DNA of 64,000 bases from Flavobacteriales bacterium TMED123 (GTDB taxonomy: Bacteria; Bacteroidota; Bacteroidia; Flavobacteriales; BACL11), in the NCBI GenBank assembly GCA_002170165.1, contig NHFY01000012.1, positions 1-64,000 on the forward strand, given 5' to 3'. The position numbers and the translations under genes were made by a program. Below are positions 54,082 to 62,745 of the stretch, one piece after another. Under the pieces are notes generated by a model that ran no database searches, was not told the DNA's origin, and was given only the letters and a program-made list of their open reading frames with translations. Every line of letters begins with the position of its first letter. Positions within the stretch are counted from its first letter, which is position 1.

Positions 54082-54656
54082 AAAAAATAGGTCTTACAGG
54101 AGGAATTGGTGCTGGAAAAACATTCGTAGCTTCTATTTTCCAAAAAATGGGTATTGATGTTTTTTCAGCTGATATTTATGCAAAAAGGTGTATGCAAGAA
54201 TCTAAGGAGTTGAAAGATGTAATTGTTCAGTGTTTTGGAGCTGATATTTATAAAAATGGAGGATTGCAAAAACAAAAATTGGCTGAAATTGTTTTCTCAG
54301 ATTCTGAAAAATTAAATGTGCTAAATAAATTGGTACATCCATTTGTGCAAATAGAATTTGAAAAATGGTGTAAAATCCAAACCTCTAGTTTCTTGCTAAA
54401 AGAAGCCGCAATTTTATTTGAGAGTGACTCACATAAAAATCTGGACGCAATAATTTGTGTTAGCGCGCCATTGCAGATACGTATTGAAAGGGTTATGCAA
54501 AGAGATAGATGCTCAGAACAAGCTGTTTTGAAACGCATAGCAAATCAGATGCCAGAAGAAGAAAAAGAGCATTTGTCAGATTTTGTAATTGTAAATGATA
54601 GTAAGGAAAAGTTATTGCCTCAAATTATAAGTATTAGTAAAAAACTAACTAATTAG
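54078..54656 (+). CDS. coaE: Dephospho-CoA kinase
   Basis: A 192-residue cytoplasmic kinase that finishes coenzyme A synthesis. The P-loop is GGIGAGKT (8-15), followed by IDVFSADIYAK with the substrate-binding Asp. LVHPFV and EAAILFES are conserved blocks, and the LID-like RVMQRDRCSEQAVLKRIANQ follows. The length is typical. Its last 12 bases are antisense to the end of a 39-codon small gene. Confidence 0.95.
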   Translation: MKKIGLTGGIGAGKTFVASIFQKMGIDVFSADIYAKRCMQESKELKDVIVQCFGADIYKNGGLQKQKLAEIVFSDSEKLNVLNKLVHPFVQIEFEKWCKIQTSSFLLKEAAILFESDSHKNLDAIICVSAPLQIRIERVMQRDRCSEQAVLKRIANQMPEEEKEHLSDFVIVNDSKEKLLPQIISISKKLTN

Positions 54657-54764
54657 CCATTGAATAATAAAATACAGTATGGCTAAATCTAAAAAAAGCA
54701 ATATTCCGAAAAGAGTAGGGTTAGCATCATGCAACTCTTTTAATTTATTCCAAATATTTTTCAT
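54645..54764 (-). CDS. Putative 39-residue membrane protein
   Basis: ATG at 54764 to TAG at 54645. The N-terminus is polar and amphipathic (MKNIWNKLKELHDANPTLFG), followed by one hydrophobic helix (ILLFLDLAILYFIIQWL). This is the layout of many real small membrane proteins. It is 26 bases behind the 50-residue gene on the same strand and has no promoter box of its own. It overlaps coaE by 12 bases. I do not recognise a family. Confidence 0.5.
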   Translation of the reverse strand: MKNIWNKLKELHDANPTLFGILLFLDLAILYFIIQWLIS

Positions 54765-54790
54765 CTTTAATATTAGGAATTCGTTCTTAT

Positions 54791-54943
54791 TCAATTATTA
54801 TACGTTAAGCCTCTAGTTCTATTGTATGTATAGTCGCTATTGTGAGGTTTATAGAGTAATGTGTCATTTGATGTGCAAGGCGATGATATTTGAGCAGAAC
54901 TTAAAAAAGGAATTAGAACTAATATTAATAATAGGTTTTTCAT
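54791..54943 (-). CDS. Putative 50-residue secreted protein
   Basis: ATG at 54943 to TGA at 54791. It has a clear signal peptide (MKNLLLILVLIPFLSSAQ) ending at the SSAQ cleavage context seen in other exported proteins here. The 32 mature residues are polar with one Cys and several Tyr/Asn. An exact -7 box (TATGTTTG, 54964-54971) lies 20 bases upstream, the spacing seen before other genes. This raises my confidence that it is expressed. No family recognised. Confidence 0.6.
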   Translation of the reverse strand: MKNLLLILVLIPFLSSAQISSPCTSNDTLLYKPHNSDYTYNRTRGLTYNN

Positions 54944-54963
54944 AGTTTTTTATTTTAATTCCT

Positions 54964-54971
54964 CAAACATA
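54964..54971 (-). promoter_or_regulatory. -7 promoter box for the two small genes
   Basis: TATGTTTG on the minus strand, an exact TAnnTTTG match, between the rlmD stop and the 50-residue gene. Confidence 0.55.
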
Positions 54972-54979
54972 ATTATATT

Positions 54980-56392
54980 TTATCTTTTGTCCAAAACAAC
55001 TATATTTTCTACATGTTGTGTTTGCGGGAACATATCTAATGCTTGTAGCTGAGTTACTTTATACATTCGATCTATTAGCGATAGGTCACGCGCTTGTGTT
55101 GCAGAATTACAACTTACATAGACCACTCTTTTCGGTCCAATTTTTAGAATTTGTTCTACTACTTTTTTGTGCATTCCATCTCTAGGAGGGTCGGTAATAA
55201 TTACATCAGGATTTCCATTTTGTTCAATAAATCCATCTGTAAAAATCTCTTTCATATCTCCAGTGTAGAAACTGCAGTTATTGATATTATTTCTTTCTGC
55301 ATTTTTATAGGCCGCTTTAATTCCTTCTTCTACAGAATCTATTCCAACTACTTCTTTGGCGGTATTGGCAACATATTGGGCTATAGTTCCAGTTCCAGTA
55401 TAAAGGTCGTATACTATATCGTCTGAGTTGATATTTGCTAGTTCTTTTGTTTTTCGGTACAGAATTTTAGCTTGCTCTGAATTAGTTTGGAAAAAAGATT
55501 TGGCACCAATCTTAAAATAAAGTCCGTCCATTTCTTCCATAATATGATTTTTTCCATGATAACAAATCACTTCTTGGTCGTATATAGTATTATTTGCTTT
55601 CTGATTGATAATATAAAGTAAAGAAGTAATTTCAGGAAAAGAAGTTTTAAGATGCGCCATTAAAAGTTGAATATTTTTTTTATCTTTCTCATAAAACTGA
55701 ACTAAAACCATTAGGTCTTGAGTGGAAGAAGTTCTAATCATTAAGTTTCGTAATAGGCCATTATGATTGCGAATATCAAAATAAGTGAGTCCGTTTTTGT
55801 CTGCAAATTGTTTTACGGATAAACGAATTGAGTTAGAAGGTTTTTTTTGTAAGTAACAATTTTGCAAATCAATTACTTTATCAAACATTCCTGGAATATG
55901 AAATCCGAGTGCATCTTTATCAGAAATTTCTTCTTTAGACTGGATTTCATCTAGAGTCAACCATCTTTTATTAGAAAAGGTAAATTCCATTTTATTTCTG
56001 TAGAAATACTGATTTTTACTACCTAAAATTTCATCATGTCGAGGCAATTCTATTCCTCCAATTCTTTTTAAGTTGTTTAGTACTTCATTTTGTTTAAATT
56101 CTAGTTGAGAAGAATATTGCATGTTTTGCCACTTACAACCTCCACAAGTGCCGAAATGCTCGCATTTTGACTCTATTCTTTTCTTTGAATATTTGCGTAT
56201 TTTTTCTATTTGGCCTTCCCAATATTTTTTTCTTCTTTTAAATACGGTAATATCACAAATATCGCCAGGAACACCTCCTTGTACAAATATGGCTCTTCCT
56301 TCATGTTTTGCTACCGATTTTCCTTTACTAGCAGTATTTATTATCTTGATATTTTCAAGAAATATTGGTTTTCTTCTGTTTTGTCTTGTCAT
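54980..56392 (-). CDS. rlmD: 23S rRNA (uracil-C5)-methyltransferase RlmD
   Basis: A 470-residue SAM-dependent methyltransferase that forms 5-methyluridine in 23S rRNA (RlmD/RumA type). An N-terminal TRAM domain (about 10-65) precedes the 4Fe-4S cysteines C77, C83 and C86 in CEHFGTCGGC, with the fourth near 175. The SAM-binding block is DIVYDLYTGTGTIAQYV. IITDPPRDGMH and the catalytic Cys in VYVSCNSATQARDL complete the family set. The exact target uridine may differ (RlmD or RlmCD). It follows the TonB receptor by 5 bases on the same strand. Confidence 0.92.
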   Translation of the reverse strand: MTRQNRRKPIFLENIKIINTASKGKSVAKHEGRAIFVQGGVPGDICDITVFKRRKKYWEGQIEKIRKYSKKRIESKCEHFGTCGGCKWQNMQYSSQLEFKQNEVLNNLKRIGGIELPRHDEILGSKNQYFYRNKMEFTFSNKRWLTLDEIQSKEEISDKDALGFHIPGMFDKVIDLQNCYLQKKPSNSIRLSVKQFADKNGLTYFDIRNHNGLLRNLMIRTSSTQDLMVLVQFYEKDKKNIQLLMAHLKTSFPEITSLLYIINQKANNTIYDQEVICYHGKNHIMEEMDGLYFKIGAKSFFQTNSEQAKILYRKTKELANINSDDIVYDLYTGTGTIAQYVANTAKEVVGIDSVEEGIKAAYKNAERNNINNCSFYTGDMKEIFTDGFIEQNGNPDVIITDPPRDGMHKKVVEQILKIGPKRVVYVSCNSATQARDLSLIDRMYKVTQLQALDMFPQTQHVENIVVLDKR

Positions 56393-56397
56393 TTTTA

Positions 56398-58845
56398 TTA
56401 AAAACTTAAAATCAGTTTGGCATTAATTTGCCTTGCAGTAAGGTAATTAGGAACAGCATATTGTCTTCCCGTAACATCCGACACCCAAAGATAAGAAACC
56501 GTATTGTTAATTTGCAAAAGATTAAACACTTCAAAGCTTAGCCAAATGGCATTAAAATGCCTAAAAAAGCTACTTTTCTTTTCTCCCTCTTTTATCAGTT
56601 CTTTCGAAAATCCAATATCCACTCTTCTGTATGCAGGGATGCGCAATATATCTTGATGTTTTTCCGATTTTGGAGGGCCAAAGGTAAGACCAGTTCCATA
56701 CACTAAATTCAAATGCATTTTATAGCTAGGGTTTTTAGGTATGTAATCCTGAAAATAAAGCGTAAAATTTACCCTCTGATCGGTAGGGCGGGGGATGTAT
56801 CCTGCCTCTTGTCTATTGCCATTTTCATCCGTATAATAGTCACCAACTATATCTTCTTCCGTTTTCATAAAAGATAAACTAGCCCATGATTCTATTCCAG
56901 GAACAAACTCTCCATTTATCTTCATGTCTATTCCACTTGCATAACCATTTGATGTCTCAAAAGGCAAATACCTTATTCGTACATTATCAACTTTATATGG
57001 AATCAAATTTTCCAATTGCTTATAATAAAGTTCACTTACCCACTTAAATGGCCGTCCCCATGCATAAAACAAATAATCTGCTCCAAGAATAAAATGAGTT
57101 GATTTTTGCGCTTTTATATCTCTGTTTATCCTACCATCAAAATCTCTTAATTCTTTGTAAAATGCCGACTGATAATAAACGCCACTTGCGCCTTTAAATA
57201 CTACATCTTTTTCCCAGTTTGGGATATAAGCAAGTGTAAGTCTTGGGCTTAAAATAAATTCTTCATTAAAAGTCCAATAATTTCCTCTTACTCCTGATGT
57301 GAGAGAAAAATTTCCAATATCTTTTGTAAACTGCATATAGCCTGAATTTCTATATGAGGATAAGTTAATTTGGGTTTTCAACAAATCATTTACAGATACT
57401 ACAATTGGAGGCTGCAAGTTAGGGTTTGTATAGCCTACCGAATCAGGCGTATGTGGCAAAGTAAATCCTGAAGAGTCAATTAAATTCCACTCACTTATTT
57501 TATCTTCTATTTCTTCCTTTTGCATTCTTAGTCCCCATGCTAATTCAGCGTCTTTTGTATTGTATTTCCCACTATGCTGAAAGTTCATTACGCTAGCATT
57601 CAAACTATTCCTAGCATGATTAATATAAGTACCAATTCCTCTGTCAAACTTTACATCACCAAAACTTTCACTCCCCAAACTATTATCTAGCTGATAAAGC
57701 CAATATTGCCCCCTTATATCAAAGTTCTCTTGCTCAAAAGTGCTAAAAGCGGAAGCAGTAAATTTTAAATCTAATTTTTCATTTGGATGGTAAGAGCTGC
57801 TCAAAGCACCAAAAAAAGTATTGTACTCATCCACTTCCTGCCCATCTAAAAAGATAGTGAGCTTCAAAGCTTCATTCAATGTGCCGAATTCTGTATCTCT
57901 TTTTTGTGGTACCATCCTGTAAGTGTTATTGGATATATTTCCCAAAAAGCTAATATCCCAATCTGAGCTTATATCATATTTCACAAAGGTTTGAATATCG
58001 GTAAATTTAGGTTTGTATTCCGCTTCTGTATCTAAACTACTAAGTATATACTGTGTGGTTTTTCTTCTAATTCCTGTCATAAAACTGAAACGGTTGTTTT
58101 TACTGCTACCTTCAAAATGTGCACTTCCACCTAGCAAACTCATATTTAAGGAAGCGCCAAATTTTTTAGGTTTCTTGTATTTTATATCTAGTACAGAAGA
58201 CATTTTATCACCATACTTTGCTTCAAATCCTCCTGCCGAAAATAAAATACTTCCTACCATATCAGGATTAATAAAGCTCAATCCTTCTTGTTGCCCTGAT
58301 CTTACTAAAAAAGGTCTATACACTTCTATTCCATTTACATATACCAAGTTTTCATCAAAATTTCCACCTCTAACTGAATATTGAGAACTCAATTCATTGG
58401 CAGAGCTTACTCCAGGTAGTGTTTTTAATAATGCCTCAACTCCTCCAGATGAGTTTGGAATTACTGTAGCATGTTTTGGTTTTATCCTGGTTAGTGTCTT
58501 CTTTCTATTTTGTTTGTCTTCAACAATAATTTCATTTTTAATGAAACTTTTGGTAATCAGTTGCTGATTCAATACATATTCCTGCCCTTTTTTTAGCATA
58601 GGAATCCTAATTTTTACAGTTTCATAGCCAATAAAAGTAAAGCTTATAAGATACGATCGGTTGGCTTTAAGTTGCAATAAATAAGCTCCCTTTTCATTTG
58701 TAGAAGTGCCAATTTGCTTTCCAGTCACCGATACATTTACCGCTTCAATTGGTAAATTTTTCTCATCTGTTACCACTCCTATTAGTGTTTGGGAAAATAA
58801 AAGATGAGGAAATAGAAAAAATAATATGAAAAGTCGTTTCAACAT
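56398..58845 (-). CDS. TonB-dependent outer membrane receptor
   Basis: An 815-residue outer membrane receptor. The frame opens at 58920, but I take ATG 58845. It gives the signal peptide MLKRLFILFFLFPHLLFSQ, and the longer form would overlap the preceding gene. A carboxypeptidase-regulatory-like domain (about 20-105) is followed by a plug (about 110-240) containing LLKTLPGVSSANE, YSVRGGNFDENLVYVNG and GGFEAKYGDKMSS. A 22-stranded barrel ends in LILSF. There is no SusD partner beside it, so it is not a classic glycan PUL. The ligand is unknown. It is 16 bases behind the interrupted CarboxypepD-like gene. Confidence 0.92.
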   Translation of the reverse strand: MLKRLFILFFLFPHLLFSQTLIGVVTDEKNLPIEAVNVSVTGKQIGTSTNEKGAYLLQLKANRSYLISFTFIGYETVKIRIPMLKKGQEYVLNQQLITKSFIKNEIIVEDKQNRKKTLTRIKPKHATVIPNSSGGVEALLKTLPGVSSANELSSQYSVRGGNFDENLVYVNGIEVYRPFLVRSGQQEGLSFINPDMVGSILFSAGGFEAKYGDKMSSVLDIKYKKPKKFGASLNMSLLGGSAHFEGSSKNNRFSFMTGIRRKTTQYILSSLDTEAEYKPKFTDIQTFVKYDISSDWDISFLGNISNNTYRMVPQKRDTEFGTLNEALKLTIFLDGQEVDEYNTFFGALSSSYHPNEKLDLKFTASAFSTFEQENFDIRGQYWLYQLDNSLGSESFGDVKFDRGIGTYINHARNSLNASVMNFQHSGKYNTKDAELAWGLRMQKEEIEDKISEWNLIDSSGFTLPHTPDSVGYTNPNLQPPIVVSVNDLLKTQINLSSYRNSGYMQFTKDIGNFSLTSGVRGNYWTFNEEFILSPRLTLAYIPNWEKDVVFKGASGVYYQSAFYKELRDFDGRINRDIKAQKSTHFILGADYLFYAWGRPFKWVSELYYKQLENLIPYKVDNVRIRYLPFETSNGYASGIDMKINGEFVPGIESWASLSFMKTEEDIVGDYYTDENGNRQEAGYIPRPTDQRVNFTLYFQDYIPKNPSYKMHLNLVYGTGLTFGPPKSEKHQDILRIPAYRRVDIGFSKELIKEGEKKSSFFRHFNAIWLSFEVFNLLQINNTVSYLWVSDVTGRQYAVPNYLTARQINAKLILSF

Positions 58846-58861
58846 TTTGTCGGCAAATTTA

Positions 58862-59482
58862 TCAATCTTTTCTTTTGAAATCCCCATTCTTCCAAGCTTC
58901 AATAAAGGCTGCCCAAGCAAAAGGATTCAGAATAGGAATAAAGGTTACTCCACCAGACATGATGTATTGTTGTCTTTCCATATCATTCATAAAACTTTTG
59001 AAATTTTCTTTTCCGTCATTGGGCATTTGCGCAATCATAATATCTACAAAAGCATTATCTATATTCTTTTTTGCTCTTTCAATCTCATCATCAGGTATAT
59101 CAGTAGTTAGAAATGCTTGTTTAAATTGTTCTCTGCTTGGTCAAGGATACACCTTTGTTTCTTTTAGTATTATGGTATCGCTTGCTAATTTTTGAACTAC
59201 TGTGATAAAATTTTCATCTGTTTTCATTGGAATGATGTATCTAGCCCTTTTGTAGCCTAAGCAAGAAAATATTATAGTATCACCTTTGTTCGCAACCAAA
59301 GAGAAATAACCATAGAAATCACTAATTGTTCCTTGCTCTTTGTTTTTAATAAGCACATTGGCAAAAGGAATGGTAAGCAAACTATCAGTTGAAACCAATA
59401 TACCAGTGAGTTGCACGCTTTTATCCTGAGAAAAAGCATTAAAGCTAAAAGCAATAAATAATATGATGGGTATTTTTCTCAT
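58862..59482 (-). pseudogene. CarboxypepD-regulatory-like exported protein interrupted by one in-frame TGA
   Basis: Read through, this is a 206-residue protein. The signal peptide is residues 1-18. A carboxypeptidase-regulatory-like domain follows (QLTGILVSTDSLLTIPFANV, GYFSLVANKGDTIIFSCLGY), with a C-terminal region of about 92 residues (PSREQFKQAFLTTDIPDDEI ... NPFAWAAFIEAWKNGDFKRK). Codon 114 (59143-59141) is TGA. From memory, relatives read Tyr-Pro-Trp-Pro at this point, so TGG became TGA. No frameshift is needed, and the downstream part stays fully coding in the same frame. Nonsense mutation, assembly error or read-through are all possible. It is the first gene of a run with the TonB receptor and rlmD. 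Confidence 0.8.
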
Positions 59483-59496
59483 AATAAAAAAACAAC

Positions 59497-59504
59497 CAAA
59501 AATA
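59497..59504 (-). promoter_or_regulatory. -7 promoter box for the interrupted gene and TonB receptor
   Basis: TATTTTTG on the minus strand, an exact match, 14 bases before the ATG at 59482. An intact promoter argues that transcription of the whole run persists despite the in-frame TGA. Confidence 0.55.
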
Positions 59505-59566
59505 AATTAAATTTTGGCTGCATAAGCTAAAACAACTAAGCTTCTTTTATATTGTAAGAATTCTCC

Positions 59567-59574
59567 TATTTTTG
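59567..59574 (+). promoter_or_regulatory. -7 promoter box for the ArsC-like gene
   Basis: TATTTTTG, an exact match, 26 bases before the ATG at 59601. Confidence 0.6.
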
Positions 59575-59600
59575 TTTGTTCAGCTTAAAAGAAATAAAAT

Positions 59601-60020
59601 ATGAAAAAAGTATTGATAGTTTGCACAGGTAATTCCTGTCGTTCGCAAATGGCAGAGGGTTGGATTCGTCAATTTGCAAAAGATAAAGTTGAAGTTTATA
59701 GTGCAGGAACACATCCAGAGCCTGTAAATTCTGTCGCCATCAAAGTAATGCAAAGCCTTTGTGTAGATATATCGCAACATCAATCTAACCTACTTGATGA
59801 GTATTTGAATTTAGATTTTGATTATGTAATAACGGTATGTGATAGCGCAAAAGAGCTTTGTCCTACTTTCCCATCAGCTAGTAAGGTAATTCATAAAAGT
59901 TTTCCCGATCCTGCAAAAGCAAAAGGAACAGATGAGGAAGTTTTAGCAGTTTATAAAAAGGTGCGTGATATGCTCAAATCTTTTTGTAAGGAATTTCTGC
60001 AAAAGGAATTAGGTATTTAA
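59601..60020 (+). CDS. arsC: Arsenate reductase, thioredoxin-coupled LMW-phosphatase type
   Basis: A 139-residue cytoplasmic protein with a low-molecular-weight tyrosine phosphatase fold. The P-loop is C8-TGNSC-R14-S. D103 in SFPDPAKAKG is the general acid. Two further cysteines at C80 and C87 give the same spacing as the C10/C82/C89 redox relay of the staphylococcal pI258 arsenate reductase. This supports a thioredoxin-dependent arsenate reductase rather than a plain phosphatase. There is no arsR, arsB or acr3 gene nearby, so this is an isolated gene. The following 142 bases hold no gene or signal I can support. Confidence 0.88.
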   Translation: MKKVLIVCTGNSCRSQMAEGWIRQFAKDKVEVYSAGTHPEPVNSVAIKVMQSLCVDISQHQSNLLDEYLNLDFDYVITVCDSAKELCPTFPSASKVIHKSFPDPAKAKGTDEEVLAVYKKVRDMLKSFCKEFLQKELGI

Positions 60021-60162
60021 TTCAATGAAAGTATTTTTGTTTCGATTAAAATTCCAGAATAGCATTTCCAAACTTCATAAAAATTTTACGAATCATTGCT
60101 CGGAGAATCAATTTATGAATAAGAAATAAATTTTTCTTTACATGGTTTTTTTGGACCAGCAG

Positions 60163-61857
60163 CTAACGAAAAAATTCAGCCGTATAGTTTTTTTTATTTT
60201 TCAGTTTGTCGCTTACTGTTAGTTTAAAGGTGTGCTTTCCAGTCTTAAAATCTTTTGGAATGTCAAATGTCAATAATTTCCTTTTATAATCATATTCCAT
60301 TAAAATCCATTTACCATCTATTTCCGATCTAAAATTGTCTATACCACTTTCTTTGTCTTCAATAGTGCATTTAATACTTGTTTGTGTATTGATTTTTTTT
60401 CCAGGATAAATATTTACCCCTTTGATAATTGGATTGATGGTGTCTGCTATTATACAAAAGTTACCAAATCTTATCACCTTTGCCGAGAGCATGTTATTTC
60501 TCCAAATATTACCCATATACGAGAAATTACCCTTCTCATCTACTTTAGCAACATATACTTTTTCCTTTAATTGCTTTGGTATTTCTGCTTTTAATGAAAT
60601 TACAAAACTTTTATGCACAGGCACATAATCAAAATGACACTGATGTACTGCTCCATAAGTACCTTCAATAGTATCTAGCTGGTCATATTCAAAATTCAAA
60701 TCCTCATAAAGCGCAAAATTTCCCATATGCAAATGAAAATCCTTGTCCTTGAAAAGGTTAGGTTTCATATAACTGAAATGTTGCGAGAAGGGACTAAAGG
60801 TCATGCTATTTTCATTTTCCATTTGCTCAGTTGTACTCTTTACTTTGAAGGATAAGATGCTTTTGTTTTGTGCAAAATCCAACACTTCAAATTGTACTAG
60901 ATGTGTGGTGTCATCTGTGAATTCAACTATTCCTTGTTTAAGCATTTTCTGATAAACAGATAGTTTGTTGTTAGCTAATCTGTAGCATCTGTGGAATTTG
61001 CTTTTGTTTAGACTTTTTTCTTTGTAATCAATATGCGCATTGATGTATCTGCTTTCAGCAAATGAAAACTCATCCATTTGAAAATGATATATCAAATTGC
61101 TGTCAATAAATAATTTTATGGCATATACACCATTTTTATTATATGCATTGTTTAGTTTGTCAAAGGTGGAGATGCTAAATGCGATTTTCCCTTTTACAAT
61201 AGGAACCTCATCTTTGATAGTGTATTGATTCTCATCTTTTTTTAGAATATAACTTTTATCTTGAAATTCTCTATCAATGCTGCCATCTATGGCGTATAAC
61301 TTTATCTTGCTAATTGTTGGTTTGATATTATCTGCTACATCAAAAAATTGCAAAGGATTGATAGGGTGTTCTGTTTTTGTATTTCTGATCTCAAAATGAA
61401 GATGTGCACCAGCACTAGAGCCAGTATTTCCTGAAAAGCCAATCACTTCACCTCTTTTTACAATAAACTTATCCTTTGGTGGGAAAAGTTGAATTTCAAA
61501 ATTTTCTTTTTTATATTGATTTTCAACTACATAATTGTTTATTGATTCAGAAAATTTTTGCAAATGAGCATAAACAGAAGTTTTGCCATCAGGATGAGTA
61601 ATGTAAAGCGCTTTCCCATAGCCCCAAGTTGACACTTTAATTCTAGATACATACCCATCGGCAATACTATATACTTTTTGTCCTTCTACTCCTTCTGTTT
61701 TTATGTCAATTCCAGCATGAAAATGATTGCCTCTAAGCTCACCAAAAGTGCCTGAAAGCAGGATCTTAAAACCAACAGGAGGATGATAATCTTGAGGAAA
61801 AGCTGACAATGTAAGGGTGGCTAAAAAACCAAAAAAAATAAAAAATCTACTAAACAT
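60163..61857 (-). CDS. Exported M23-family metallopeptidase
   Basis: A 564-residue envelope peptidase. The signal peptide is residues 1-20. The LytM/M23 domain (about 25-170) has zinc ligands H47 and D51 (NHFHAGIDIK) and the pair H152-x-H154 (GAHLHFEIR), so it is catalytically complete. It probably cuts peptidoglycan cross-bridges during growth or division. Residues about 175-564 are a beta-rich exported region of unknown role, ending in an Ig-like domain (KGVNIYPGKKINTQTSIKCT, FKLTVSDKLKNKK). Single gene, divergent from the zapA unit. Confidence 0.92.
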   Translation of the reverse strand: MFSRFFIFFGFLATLTLSAFPQDYHPPVGFKILLSGTFGELRGNHFHAGIDIKTEGVEGQKVYSIADGYVSRIKVSTWGYGKALYITHPDGKTSVYAHLQKFSESINNYVVENQYKKENFEIQLFPPKDKFIVKRGEVIGFSGNTGSSAGAHLHFEIRNTKTEHPINPLQFFDVADNIKPTISKIKLYAIDGSIDREFQDKSYILKKDENQYTIKDEVPIVKGKIAFSISTFDKLNNAYNKNGVYAIKLFIDSNLIYHFQMDEFSFAESRYINAHIDYKEKSLNKSKFHRCYRLANNKLSVYQKMLKQGIVEFTDDTTHLVQFEVLDFAQNKSILSFKVKSTTEQMENENSMTFSPFSQHFSYMKPNLFKDKDFHLHMGNFALYEDLNFEYDQLDTIEGTYGAVHQCHFDYVPVHKSFVISLKAEIPKQLKEKVYVAKVDEKGNFSYMGNIWRNNMLSAKVIRFGNFCIIADTINPIIKGVNIYPGKKINTQTSIKCTIEDKESGIDNFRSEIDGKWILMEYDYKRKLLTFDIPKDFKTGKHTFKLTVSDKLKNKKNYTAEFFR

Positions 61858-61893
61858 TTTTATCTTAAAAATTACTAATTATATAAAAGTACA

Positions 61894-61901
61894 CAAATAT
61901 A
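61894..61901 (-). promoter_or_regulatory. -7 promoter box for the M23 peptidase gene
   Basis: TATATTTG on the minus strand, an exact match, with 36 bases to the ATG at 61857, a longer leader than elsewhere in the window. Confidence 0.55.
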
Positions 61902-61936
61902 ACAGCAAAAAACTGTAGAAAGTATAAAGAAAAAAT

Positions 61937-61944
61937 TAAATTTG
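61937..61944 (+). promoter_or_regulatory. -7 promoter box for the coiled-coil/zapA unit
   Basis: TAAATTTG, an exact match, 22 bases before the ATG at 61967. Confidence 0.6.
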
Positions 61945-61966
61945 TAACAATAATTTTAAACAATAA

Positions 61967-62248
61967 ATGAAAGTAATTGTTGACAGCTTGGAAGTCAAGA
62001 TTAAGCAGTTAATATCTTTGTACAGCAAAACGAAACAAGAAAAGCATCAAGCCATAAATGAGGCAGAAGATCTTAAAAATTCATTAGCCGAAAAGCAAGA
62101 AGTTATTAATAGTTTGGAAGAAAAAATAAAGCTTATAAAGATGTCTAAAGTTGTTTCTTCATCAAATGAAGATAACAAAAAGACAAAACAAAAGATAAAT
62201 GAATATGTGCGGGAGATTGATAAATGTATTGCATTGTTAAATAAATAG
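61967..62248 (+). CDS. Small coiled-coil protein upstream of zapA (ZapB-like position)
   Basis: A 93-residue protein that is almost entirely a predicted coiled coil (heptads across about 5-60 and 70-93), rich in Lys and Glu, with no signal peptide. Small coiled-coil proteins occupy this place before zapA in many Bacteroidota, and its look is ZapB-like. I infer a role near the division ring. There is no sequence motif that proves it. It starts after its own -7 box, and zapA follows 15 bases after its stop. Confidence 0.75.
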   Translation: MKVIVDSLEVKIKQLISLYSKTKQEKHQAINEAEDLKNSLAEKQEVINSLEEKIKLIKMSKVVSSSNEDNKKTKQKINEYVREIDKCIALLNK

Positions 62249-62263
62249 AGTAGTAGTTTTTTG

Positions 62264-62548
62264 ATGAGTAAGTTATCGATAAAGATAAATATTGCGGGTA
62301 GAATTTATCCTATGAAAATTGAGAAAAAAAACGAAGAGGGGATAAGAAAGTCAGTTAATATAATAGAGCAGAGGTTAAAGTTTTATCAGCAAAATTATGC
62401 AATTAAGGACAAGCAAGATTTACTAGCAATGTGCCTTGTTGAGTTTGCAGCAAAATACGAAACTGTTAAAGATAAAAAGGTTTTAGAGGATGATGGTATT
62501 GAAGAAAAATTAATGATACTAGACTCCCTTTTAGCAAACAATATTTAA
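62264..62548 (+). CDS. zapA: Cell division protein ZapA
   Basis: A 94-residue cytoplasmic protein that stabilises FtsZ filaments. The start LSIKINIAGRIYPMKI, the helix EEGIRKSVNIIEQRLKFYQQ, and KQDLLAMCLVEFAAKYE are typical of ZapA. I take ATG 62264 instead of a TTG three bases earlier. It is followed by a probable 6S RNA, as zapA is in E. coli. Confidence 0.88.
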   Translation: MSKLSIKINIAGRIYPMKIEKKNEEGIRKSVNIIEQRLKFYQQNYAIKDKQDLLAMCLVEFAAKYETVKDKKVLEDDGIEEKLMILDSLLANNI

Positions 62549-62587
62549 GTTCTTTTACATAAAAAATAAATTACCCGCATTAATTAA

Positions 62588-62745
62588 AACTGTTAAACTC
62601 AACAGATAAAATATTAGAGTTTGACTTGTTTGGTTCAGAATAGGCCTCAGCCAATTTTGGTTTCTCAATTTTCGAGAACAGTGGACATTCGATACCAAGT
62701 GGCTGCTCTACCCATGCTTAAATGGAGTTTAACAAAATAGTTAGT
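62588..62745 (+). ncRNA. ssrS: Probable 6S RNA
   Basis: The 229 bases between zapA and rny hold no gene but a long-range fold. TGTTAAACTC (62591-62600) pairs perfectly with GAGTTTAACA (62725-62734). Unpaired stretches of about 23 bases on each side form a central bulge. ACTTG (62624-62628) pairs with CAAGT (62696-62700), and TTCTC/GAGAA (62662-62666/62674-62678) closes a terminal hairpin. A closing stem, a large central bubble and a terminal stem-loop are the 6S RNA plan, and 6S is next to zapA in other bacteria. 6S RNA binds housekeeping-sigma RNA polymerase in stationary phase. Ends are approximate. A T-run at 62751-62756 may end it. Confidence 0.7.

Noticed and set aside
58846-58920. Longer N-terminus for the TonB receptor
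   Set aside because: It would overlap the upstream gene and bury the signal peptide 25 residues inside.
59141-59143. TGA reassigned to tryptophan in this organism
   Set aside because: TGA ends several clear genes here at the expected lengths (346-1242, rimO, bshA).
58875-59195. Plus-strand frames opposite the interrupted CarboxypepD-like gene
   Set aside because: They are antisense shadows. The minus strand gives a family-like protein on both sides of the TGA.
60021-60162. Short plus-strand frame (~34 codons) after arsC
   Set aside because: No signal peptide, membrane helix, family resemblance or promoter box supports it.
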